Assembly (NCBI GenBank): GCA_015179025.1
Contig: WHUX01000003.1
Location: 682,001-746,000, forward strand
DNA from: Terfezia claveryi
Taxonomy: Eukaryota; Ascomycota; Pezizomycetes; Pezizales; Pezizaceae
Direction: 5' to 3'
Length of the DNA stretch: 64,000 bases
A model generated the notes under the pieces. The model saw only the letters and a list, made by a program, of their open reading frames with translations. It had not been told where the DNA came from and did not search any database. Positions 10,213-19,680 of the stretch are shown in pieces. The first letter of the stretch is position 1; every line of letters begins with the position of its first letter. Both the position numbers and the translations under genes were made by a program.

Positions 10213-11770
10213 ACGTGGTTTTTTTACTTTCTTTTCTTTAAATACTCCTTACTCCTATTCCGTCCCAGTAAGGGGATCATGAGGAGCCACCCAGAAATCC
10301 AGGTGGATTCAAGGCAAGGCAAGTTAATCTGTCAGGTCCGGCGCCTATATACCGCAAAGTAACAAATAACAAACTCAAGAGCTCAAGGGGCAGGAAAAAA
10401 CAAAAGCTCAAGTGGGACGGACCCCCAAGGCTATCATTAACCGGCTTCTGCCAGATGACCTCGAGAGGCCTGACTGAAGTCCGCACTGAAAAGATAAGGA
10501 AAGTGTCATAAAACCACTCGCCAGTAGAAAAGGCCTGGAAGTGAGTACCGAAAAACCCCTCCAAAAATCCCGCCCAAGTGGAAACCCAAAATGTGTCATA
10601 TCTCCGTAGAGTGTTCTGGTGAAGGAAATCATCTGTTCCAGTCGTATTCTGTGATGCGGAAGACTCGCTTACCCATGCGAAGTCCGTGTGAAGTGTCAAT
10701 CCCGTATGCCAAGTAGATAACGAGTGACGACGCCAGTTTACCAACCCTTCTACCTTCTTGCAACAACCGGATACCCAAAATTCGAACCCCTTGTTGTCCT
10801 CTTCAATCCAGCGGCGCATGAGACCAGGTTTGTACTTCATTGGGTCCGCATGAAATATGACAGCTCGTGTTCGGTTCGGGGGCTGAATGGTTGGGGGTGG
10901 TGTTTCCATGGCAGGCTCACCATTTTTTCCGAGGACAGTCCTGCTTGTATCTGTTGTACGCGGCAGGGTGGACCCTCTCCATTCCTTTCTGTGATGTTGG
11001 TGGATTATTTGGAAGGTTCAGGGGTGGTGTTTGTGTTGTCGTTTCTCCTTTCCCCTTGCCCTTTCCGGCTCCCGAAGCGACGGCATCACCCTAGGTTTCT
11101 TGGGGGATGTCTCGATAGTTGAGGTCGCTGCCTCTGCATACGTGCGTACTGGGGTGGTATTCGTTGGGGGATCAGTATTGGTGGAAACGCTGTTCCTTGT
11201 CAGGTGATCGGGGGTGTTGTCTGGGTGCTTGTGTCTGTCTGGGTGGTTGGAGGTGTCGTTATCTGTATCTCTACCTCCGCCGTTTTCGAAGTAGCCGGGG
11301 GTGCGATCTGGTCATATTGGTACTGCCTATGTCCATGCCCATACTACCCATACTACTGCACAACTGGTCATATTGGTACTACCTGTGTCCATGCCCACTA
11401 CAGTACTGTACAACTCGAGAACTCTGTCAACGTCCTAATCAAGGTGGTCCTTGAAATGTTTAAAAATTTCGTGGACGTAGAAGTCCCATCGGCCACAGAG
11501 TACGCCGTTCTTTGATAGTATTCTTCTCACGGCCCATAGACCTGCCCAAATTGTATTGATGTGGGTTGTTGTTGTTTCCATTTTGTGCTCGTACTGTATC
11601 ATGCTTGTTTCGTTCTCATCGCTTTCATATCCGTCGAGGGATGGTAGCTTGAGTGATGATGGCTGTGGGCCACGCCTCTCTCAAGCCTTACGTGTCTTGC
11701 CGGTGGGTTTCGCCAGTCCATCTTCCCCGGATTGTCCTTTCCCTTTCCCTTGCCTAGCATATCGTTTGCT
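10213..11770 (-). mobile_element. Tad1/EKA-like LINE ORF1 relic joined to its 3' tail
   Basis: Read on the minus strand, frames broken by stops and shifts carry a proline/threonine-rich region, then RAVIFHADPMKYKPGLMRRW followed by IEEDNKG, then in a neighbouring frame GRRVGKLASSLVIYL and RTEYDW-like residues. This order is typical of the ORF1 of fungal Tad1-type LINEs and of the EKA-like proteins of powdery mildews derived from it. The shared 3' tail follows directly (about 10640 down to 10255), ending in an A-rich run at 10213-10250. No ORF2 (endonuclease/reverse transcriptase) lies between. It is a pseudogene: either an internal deletion or a non-autonomous ORF1-plus-tail element. Confidence 0.6.
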
Positions 11771-12833
11771 GCGTTGCCTGTAGAGTGTTGGCCAATTAAT
11801 AGAGTAGTGTGAGAGATATCTTGAATCTAACTAGTTGTTGGTGTGCGATGTGGGCAGGCTCACATGATAAGTTTGTATCATAGTGGGTTAGGAGAATCTG
11901 ATAGATAATCTCTAACTAGTAATCTATAGTACTAGTAGAATTATTAATAGTATGATTCTAACCATTAGAATAATTTTAAGTAACATAAGATTACTTAAAT
12001 AGTAGTCAAGTGATATAGAAGTGCTAGAGGTACTAAAGAATTTAACCAGTGGAACTTCTATATTGATTGTACTGTAACTGCTCTGTCCTATCTCCTTCTC
12101 TTATTCTATAGGGATTTACTCAACCAGACTAGAGATTTACTTGAGAATATAAGAAGAGTGCCAAGACTTGCTATGAGGTAGTGTTGAGGCAGTGCTGGGG
12201 CAGTGCTCAATCATCTGACTCAATACATGATTTGAAATTAACATAATGGAAACTTCTAGAAAGCGCTAGAGAGTGCCACTAACTTCCAGCAATCCTTGAC
12301 TTATACATGTGATAGTTCAACAAGGCAGACAGCCCACACATGAAGTGCCTGTTGACTAAGAAATAACATAAGAAATATATAGTTGTAAGGATGGGGTTTA
12401 GTCAGTATACTGAGTAAGCCACTTCCTTACATAGGTGGGACAGAAGGTGTGGGAGTTATCTTGGGGTGGATTGGAGGGGAGCGAGCTGAGTGTTTTGACG
12501 TGGCAGGAAGTTGATACACTGCGGTCGAGAAGAATCGCAGGATTCGTGAGAAATCAAGGTGGAAAGCCGAAGGAAAAATGTAATAAGAGGGCGCTGGGAG
12601 TGAGTTCGGAGTATGAGGGAGAGCTCGTCGAGCTCTAGTATCTATTGATGCTGTTTGAGGTCGGGGGACCTTCGTGTCGTGGAGTCATGAACCAAATGTG
12701 TTAGAGAGCCCGTGGACAGGTACTTCCTACCTTCGCGGTGCCCTAATTGCTGGCCAACATCACATCCGCACATGGAGGGAGTAGGGTGAGTGAAGATGGT
12801 CGGTCGGGACGCCCTCTAGCAGAGGGGGAGTAC
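11771..12833. other. spacer, possibly the end of a decayed LTR element
   Basis: No gene was recognised. A 67-codon frame at 12435-12638 has no family signature. It precedes a purine run and an LTR-like start at 12834, so it may be remains of a retroelement. Confidence 0.3.
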
Positions 12834-13016
12834 TGTTACGGCTGAGATTATGCAGACCGGGCCGGTACCACCCGATGGTGGGTGGCCTGAAGTGAAAGGA
12901 GGCGAAGGAGGTATTCGAGGCCACAGAGGCCTATTTCTCTTATTTGCATAGCGAGCTCTCAATCTTTTATCCCGAGACAGCGAGGTCTACTTCTGGGATT
13001 CTTTATTTCAGACATG
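12834..13016 (+). mobile_element. truncated LTR-like start with polypurine tract
   Basis: AGAGGGGGAGTAC at 12821-12833 resembles a polypurine tract and is followed by TGTTACGGCTGAG, the same opening as the TGTTACGG LTR at 19335. The LTR-like sequence runs into a LINE tail at about 13017 and no second LTR was found. It is probably the truncated 3' end of another Ty3-type element. Confidence 0.35.
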
Positions 13017-13258
13017 GGCTTCAGTCAGGCCTTTCGGGACCATCCGGCATTGCCGGTTAGTGACAGCATGGGAGCCCGTCCCATTCGAGTACATTTCCCG
13101 AGTTCATTTCGTTACTTTTGTATTTAGATAAGCGCGGACCTGGCAGATTAACTTGCCTGTCTCGGGCCTCCGGGTGGCTCATCATGGTCCCCTTAATGAG
13201 ACCGCATGTGAGTACTGAATATTAAAAAAATAAATTTAAAAAAATAAAACAAAATTAC
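13017..13258 (+). mobile_element. LINE-type 3' tail, copy 4, with A-rich end
   Basis: The segment contains CAGTCAGGCC...GCCGGTTAGTGACAG, GCGCGGACCTGGCAGATTAA, the GGGTGGCTCATCATGG block and CCGCATGTGAGTACTG, in the same order as copies 1 and 3. An A-rich run (AAAAAAATAAATTTAAAAAA) begins at about 13223. This is the clearest case of the shared block ending in an A-rich tail. Confidence 0.6.
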
Positions 13259-13685
13259 TAAATATTGCTGAGCACTTTGAAAGTTTCCAAAAAAAATGCA
13301 GCACATGTTTTTCTCGCCAACTGCAACTGCACTAACAGACAATATGGGAGTAGAAGACACGTTCGACAATGTCTCTCGTACCACATCAGAAATCGATCAT
13401 TCACGAGTTTGTTCCACCTGCTCTAAACAAGTTCCGGCAAAAAAAAGCCAAGGGAAAGCCAAGGCACGTGCTCTAACTGTGCAGATTGGCCGAAAGAAAT
13501 TCACATACCAAAAAGCGCTCTAGGGGTGAGGTCAGCTATCAAGAGACACAGGAGGTTATTCCTGCAATTCCTTCTACTGCTTTAATGTAAATTAGATCAT
13601 TCAATATCGTTTGCTTTGCTTTGGAAATAAACTCTTCAGCCATATAACTGTCCATGCGCTAATTGCGAGAAACTACCTGTCCCGA

Positions 13686-13860
13686 GTCAGTCCGCCGTCT
13701 AGGCTATGTACTATGTAGGCGGTCCAGGCGGTCGGTCTAGGCTGGTCTAGGCCGCACTGACCTCAGCCGGGCCGCCCGGGCGGTTTCTGGCCGTGCACGG
13801 CCAGGCCAGGCTGCGGGCGGCCTGAACAATGGCTGGCCCGCTGCAAATACTGAGGTAAAG
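13686..13860. repeat. GC-rich island with imperfect inverted ends
   Basis: About 170 bp are far richer in G and C than the surrounding AT-rich DNA, with repeated GGTCTAGGC and GGCGGTC words and CCGGGCCGCCCGGG. GTCAGTCCGCC at 13686 is mirrored imperfectly by CCGCACTGAC at 13752-13761. It may be a small transposon end or a recently inserted foreign fragment. No coding content was recognised. Confidence 0.4.
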
Positions 13861-14907
13861 CGCATGTACCAAATTCGTGGAGTTGGGGGAAAGGGTGGAA
13901 GAGGTAGGGAAGTTTTTGTTAAATCATACTATTTGCTTAGCGGTATCTCGGACCCTGAGGCAGTCATCAACGTCTTTTTAACAGTTTTTAAGAAGGATGG
14001 TGCGGTAGATGGAGAGGGAGATAACAGCTAGCCAAATTCAAGCGACCTGGGACGAACTAGAAGAGTACCGAGGTCAATAAGGTGATATGGAGGACAGAGT
14101 GGATGAGAAGGAGAGGATGATCACTGTTCTCAAGGAAGAGGTTCAACGCTTGCTTTTCGAATAAGCGGATACAGCAAATCACGACAAAGAACTCTCTGAC
14201 GCGAAAAAGTCAAGTCAATAACCCTTTTTGCAAAGCAGGCAGATAAGTGGAGACCAAGAGAGGAGGTGGAAGAAGGAGTTACTGGATATGGAGGAGAGTG
14301 GAAGTTATGGGCAGAGAGAAGGTAGAAGTTTCAATATTCTCCAAAGACCCAGAGGATCCTGGTAAAGTGGTGAGTTGTAGGAATGTTTCAAAGGCGGAAA
14401 ATTTAGCGGCAAAAGTGACCCTGGTACGGAATTGTATCTAGCTTTTGTTCATGCCTACGCTAAGTATAAAGTAGTTGGACCTGGCAATACTACTATTGTG
14501 AAAGCAGATTCGATGAATATTAATATCTATTTTCGATATGTATTTAGAATGTTGCATACAGTTTGTAGTGTAATAAGGGTTGCTTAGGGGAATCCAAACT
14601 GCAGCCGATGATTGCGTGCATTAGGTTATTGGAGCCGTCTCCTCCATAGACATAGACTTTTAAAAAAATAAAAAAATAAAAAAAAGGTTGTTGGAGGCAA
14701 AATACCTAAGTAGTTATGATGATAAATAGCCTGTCATTTAATAGGGGAAGGTAAATGTGTATGCTAAGTAGTCTGAGTTTTCATCCCCCAGATATCAATC
14801 CATACCATATTGCAGGGTTGCGTAATACTACAATTGGTGTCAATTAGTGTTTTTATTAATTTATATATATAAATTAATGAAAATGTCCAGACAATGCAAA
14901 CCCGCAC
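13861..14907 (+). other. degenerate coding-like stretch, unassigned
   Basis: Between about 14000 and 14440, frames broken by stops read as strongly charged, coiled-coil-like peptides, suggesting a decayed gene or transposon protein such as a gag. No family was recognised. Runs of A near 14660-14690 and a short AT palindrome near 14862-14876 are the only other features. Confidence 0.25.
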
Positions 14908-15400
14908 ATGAGTTCATCCCACGGCAGCTCAGCGCCATGCCCTCCAAAAAGAATCGAACACAGGGGTATCCCCAGGCACCAGGGGACGGATCTGTGGGGT
15001 GAGGTGTCAGTACGGGGCATTCCAAAAAAAACTCAAACTCTTAAGTCCACTGTCCAAGACACAATTCCAGGGTGTTCGGCAAAGCCATGGGGTGCACTTC
15101 ACAAGACAACTGTTGCGGAAGATAAGCAAATAGTCAGAGCTGCGATTTCAACTCCAGAAGGAACTCTCGCGTGAGATTTCAACACCATCTATCAATTATC
15201 CCCGTACATCATTAGGCGAAGCACAAGATTCAAATGCAGGCTTACCGGGGAGATTACAAAGGCTCGTCTTGCTTGGGCTCGGAAGTATAATCGCTAGAGC
15301 TTCTCTATGTGGGAGAAAATGTTCTTTGGAGTGATGAGACTAACTGTAGAGCGGGGGGTTGACAAGCAAGAGCCCTGGAGTTTTTGATATCTAGATTAGA
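14908..15400 (+). pseudogene. Tc1-type transposase N-terminal relic
   Basis: A broken plus-strand frame gives TTVAEDKQIVRAAI, then LSPYIIRRSTRFKCRLT, then ARLAWARKY with SFSMWEKM after a stop. This order matches the second helix-turn-helix and the beginning of the catalytic domain of Tc1-like transposases (LS..TIRR.L....., A RL.WA). Multiple stops follow and the acidic catalytic residues are not recoverable. Terminal inverted repeats were not identified. A copy of the short dispersed motif lies downstream at 15484-15507. Confidence 0.45.
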
Positions 15401-16647
15401 AGTTCACAAAAAAAGGGTCTAAGTAGGAACTGTATTGGAACATTGTGCTGGGATGAGAGTGTAGGGTTTCGGTCTACCGGTACGGAGGTGTTGTGCCAAC
15501 TAGAGTAGGTTTCGTTAGACCCATTTCGGTAGGGGTTGGAAATGCCGAGCTCCAATGAACCTAATTCGGAAGCGACTACCCATTTCGGAATTATATTCTA
15601 CCCTGTCGAATCCTGAACCCCTTTGCCTACACTCTTGGATCGGAAACTTAGCCTTAGATCCCCCACTTCGAGTAGAAGTGGGTGTTACGGTACCAGCAAA
15701 ACTAGACTACGTCAAGGATTTTAGAGAATGTGAGCTGTGTTGGGTTTCACAGTGCTAGCTGTCTATACGTGCCTTCTCGAGCCCATTAATTTAACCGTCC
15801 CTATAGGTATAAATGTAAATATGGAAAGGCTTCTGGAAAATGTCACAGCATCCGGGGTGCAGTAATGGCTTGCAATTCTCCTAGGAAGCCACCTCAAAAG
15901 GCTTGAGAATAACCAGTGTATGATGTACTGATACTCCTCGCCTTGGAAAGTACAGTGCGGGTGTCCAGGCCAGCAGTAGCGGTGGTGATGTGGCTGGCGT
16001 TGCAGGAGTGGAAGGATGGAGAACCCTTTTGAAAAAGTGGCAACGTTGTAGGGTGGAGGCGTGGCGGAGTTGAGAAGGGCGTTGCAGGTAGCTCCCTTTA
16101 CAAGTCCACTTCTAGGTCCACCTCCAAGTGTACCTCCCTCGTCCTTGCCTCTGCAGCCCTGCTGCCCCCCTCCTATAACCCAAAGCCCACACACGACAAT
16201 ATTTTTCATCTTCATCCAAATAAAACTTCTGCATAACTGGAAAGCGAGCTTTCTCGTCATTTCTGCTCAGTTTTGGTCTATTTCCTGAATCTTGAGCCTG
16301 TAAAAGTCATCCCTCATATAGATCATAGCGAGTATCGCCAAATGGCAAGCGATGTGGAGTATCACGTAGGTACTGATGAAAGGCTTCTTGTGTTCCACTG
16401 GTAAAAGCTTCCACCGGTTGGAGATCTTGAACTCTACAGTAGCTGCCAGCTGGCGCCCAGGAGCAGCCTACAGCCAGTCCTGGCGCATAGCCTTGCGGAC
16501 ATAACGGAAATTATTTTATATATATATATATTTTTGTTGATGGTAGTAGTAAGGTAGAAAGGTAAATAAACCGGTAGAAAACCAAGGGCAGGTGCTGTAA
16601 TGTATTGATATTAAGGAATGAATAAATCTCACAATACCCCAGATCAA
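15401..16647. other. spacer without a convincing gene
   Basis: It contains one copy of the dispersed motif (15484-15507) and an AT dinucleotide run near 16515-16531. A 165-codon minus-strand frame at 15763-16260 has no family signature and is not called as a gene. Confidence 0.35.
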
Positions 16648-17094
16648 TACCGTATTAATTCGCAAGTACGAATATTGTCTTATTTACAAACGGGCGGTCG
16701 GAAGGGCATTGAATTTACTGTCTTATATATATGATACTAGCTTATATACGAGTTACTATCTTATAAAAGAATTTCGGGAAGACGCCGACAGTGGCATAAA
16801 TGTTATCTAAGTTACACGACCTCTTCAGAGGTTGCTCGAGGTTTTCGGCTTGTTGCTTACGCATTGGGTCCACCGCGAGGTGCCAGCGGAATTGACATTG
16901 GAACAAGTGAGGTTGGTGATGATTGTAGGAAACCGGCTGCGTCAGTCAACGTCAAGATTACGGTACTGTCCTATATGAAAAATTTGTTGTCTAATACACG
17001 ATTCGGATATCTCGCGAAGTTAGCGCTCGGTCTTATACACTATGTAATACTGCCCTGCCGAGTGATACTCTCTTACTTGCGAATTAATACGGTA
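16648..17094. repeat. 447-bp unit bounded by 21-bp perfect inverted repeats
   Basis: A 21-bp sequence at 16648-16668 (core GTATTAATTCGCAAG) is repeated exactly in inverse orientation at 17074-17094. The inside has repeated TGTCTTAT-like words and no recognisable gene. It may be a miniature transposon, although target duplications were not seen. Confidence 0.45.
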
Positions 17095-17531
17095 TCTTAT
17101 GTCGGACCTATTATCTCACATCAGATTAGGTATTTACCGAATTCAGTAGTCAAGTTAATTGCCCGCGAGGGGCATAGTGGGTATGCCGCCCGCGAGCGGC
17201 CCAGAACATATGTACTCGTACAACTGGACCCTGACGTCCCAACCGCGGCCGTGAATCCTATCAGGCGAGTTTCACGCGTACGATGCCTCGAGGTTTACCT
17301 TTGCCATTCTTTTATTATAATATATGTTCCAGTGGTACAAATATCAAACAAACTGGCAAGAGAAGCTGCCACTATGGAAGTCAGTGTACATACATTCGCG
17401 TGATCACACTTGTATAATCACGAGATACAATACTAGTAAGTCATTCATCCACCCAGGCAGGAGATCCTCCCCTAACAACCCAGCTTCCAACCAAAAGCAC
17501 CATGCCACACCCTGTACAGTTCTACCCATAC

Positions 17532-19195
17532 TTACTCTAGAAGATCCTCGTGGCCGCAATGGCTATGATGCATGTGCGACTTAACCTTGGGGTTAAATTC
17601 ACGCTTGGCTTTTGCAGGAACCCGCTTAAGGATAGACTCTGTGGAACAGGCATAGGTTGCAACAGAGTGGGCGATGGCCTTTGTGTTTGTGATCCACGCA
17701 CTGAGATCGCAATTCTTGACGACATCACCAGCGCGATGGTAGTTCGGATCATACCCCGCGCCAGCTTTTCCACCATAGTACGCCGCTTCCTCTGCAGTTT
17801 TCATTCCTTCAGCGCCAGTGAAGAGTCCACCAGAGGGAATTCCAACCTCAATGAAGGGGCCGTAGTCAGAGCGTCCGTTGAAGGGGGTTGACTTCACCTT
17901 CCAACCAACATCTAGAAAGTGCTCCTCGAACATGTGCTTGATCTTCTCGGAACCAGCAGGGCCAGTGAGGTTGGAGGTCGATCCATCACCATCGTAGACA
18001 AAGTAGACATAATTTGGAGAAGCGATCATATCAAAATTCAGGTATAGCGCAATCTTGTCCAGTTCTTTAGCTGGGAGGCTCTCAACGTACTTTCTAGATC
18101 CGACAAGGCCAAACTCCTCAGCCGACCAGAAGCAAAATCGAATAGCGTTGTTGACAGAATACTTTGTGAGAGCCTTTGCAACTTCTAGGATACCAATTGT
18201 TCCAGACCCATTATCATTGATACCAGGCCCAGCACCAACGGAGTCTGTGTGCGCACCCAGAGCCACAACATTGTTTTGGTCACCTCCCTTCGTTTGCGCG
18301 ATTATATTGAATCTGAGCGTCTGGTGTAAGCAAACATAACAGGCGGATTTTGCGCAGGCTCAATTCGGTATCCTATAGTGGGAAGTACATACGTAGTCCT
18401 GTTTTCCGACTTAGCCTCAACATTGAGAGTGGCGGTGACGGGACCCGCCTTCAAATCGGCGATCAATGTTAATCCATCCGCCTGGGAGATCACAGCTCCA
18501 GGAACATACGGGCCAAGCTCACGTACTGGCGAACCGTACGTCCCGCCATTTACGGTCCCCGGGACATTGTTATAAATTATAATACCCAGGGCACCAGCCT
18601 TTCCCGCTAAGACAGATTTCAATCCGAATTCGCAAGTACCTCTGGAGACAAGTGCGATTCTCCCAGTGAGGTCTGGGTAATCTTCCTAGAATGCATTGAC
18701 AATCGTGAGCACAATACAGTAGGTTAGAATAACTATTTCACATACAGGGGTGCATCCCAAGTTTGCAGCGAGCCCCAAGGGCAATTTAAGCTCCCCATTA
18801 GTGGATGGAGAGTATGTGAGGTATAAGCTCTCATGGGTCTGACCCTCAATGATAACCTTTGACGTGCCGTAGGCATACTTGTAAATAAACATTTGTTTTT
18901 CCACCGTATAGTAATCTGCCATGTCACCAGTCGAGAAAGTGTTGTACAAATAATCAACAGTCAAATTGTGACCAACTCCGCCGAACCCCCTGTTTCCATC
19001 GGGATCCGTTTGGGAGAACTTGAGCAACTTGTCGGCATGCTTGAGAAGAGCCTTCCGGGTAAGTACTCGTCGGAGTTTGTCTGACTGAGCCAGAGGCAGC
19101 CTACCTGCGCTCTGTGTCGGCGTTGTTGGAACGGTAAATGCATGTGCAATCGACGCGGCGGAGAGGAGAGAGAATATAAGTTGTTGGAGTTGCAT
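17532..19195 (-). CDS. secreted M28-family aminopeptidase (leucine aminopeptidase 2 / aminopeptidase Y type)
   Basis: Proposed exons on the minus strand are 19195-18746, 18685-18393 and 18312-17532, joined in phase by introns of 60 and 80 nt, giving 507 aa. The first 20 or so residues (MQLQQLIFSLLSAASIAHAF) are a signal peptide. Residues about 150-240 form a protease-associated domain (LTGRIALVSRGTCEFGLKS). The metallopeptidase domain carries the expected zinc and catalytic residues: His269 (GAHTDS), Asp281 (NDNGSG), Glu313-Glu314 (SAEEFG), Asp342 (NFDMIASP) and His440 (NYHRAGD). The enzyme should remove N-terminal residues from peptides in the medium or vacuole. The C-terminus is histidine-rich (HMHHSHCGH). 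A Ty3 retrotransposon sits only 140 bp upstream of the start codon. Confidence 0.93.
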
Positions 19196-19273
19196 CTTGT
19201 CGCCGAAGAGTGCGAAAGTAACTGCAAGATGAGGTGAAGGCAAGGAGAAGGAAAACCCAGGCCTAGGTCTGTC

Positions 19274-19281
19274 ATTTTATA
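19274..19281 (-). promoter_or_regulatory. TATA-like box of the M28 aminopeptidase gene
   Basis: TATAAAAT on the minus strand lies about 80 nt upstream of the ATG at 19195, and only about 54 bp from the retrotransposon inserted at 19335. Confidence 0.35.
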
Positions 19282-19334
19282 TCATGTCAATACACCCTTA
19301 CGAACATAGCTACAACAACCTCACACTGAACTAC

Positions 19335-19635
19335 TGTTACGGGCTGATATTTGCCCGATAAGGAGGCCAGTGGATCGGGTGTATTTTAGCTTTCCGAGTT
19401 GTTTGCATTAGATAGATAACGTTACTAGCTTAGTTTAGTCAGTGTCAGGCTACGAGGAGGTTATAAAGGCCCCTCCTGGCTGGTGGAATAAGAATCAAGT
19501 CTCGCACGCTCACTGAGACGAAGAAAAAGAGTCACACTGAACTGAACTGAACGGAACACAATCCACACACGCCGTCAAGCTATTATCAAGCCAAAGAGCC
19601 CTGGTCATCGTGAGGGTTTCTTTTGTCGCTTAACA
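19335..19635 (+). repeat. 5' LTR
   Basis: 301 bp with inverted TGTTA/TAACA termini. A TATAAA box lies at 19462-19467, a plausible Pol II start for the genomic RNA. By eye it is identical to the 3' LTR. Confidence 0.95.
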
Positions 19636-19636
19636 C

Positions 19637-19653
19637 TGGAGCCCAATGCGAGG
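19637..19653 (+). promoter_or_regulatory. primer-binding-site candidate
   Basis: TGGAGCCCAATGCGAGG starts one base after the 5' LTR. TGG is expected opposite the CCA end of a primer tRNA; the tRNA was not identified. Confidence 0.5.
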
Positions 19654-19680
19654 CGGCGGCACAATAACAACAACGACTGA

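Noticed and set aside
15763..16260. 165-codon minus-strand open frame
   Set aside because: It lacks family resemblance, splice continuation or a plausible promoter, and composition matches the surrounding spacer.
16864..17403. 179-codon plus-strand open frame
   Set aside because: It overlaps the inverted-repeat unit at 16648-17094 and has no recognisable motif; probably chance.
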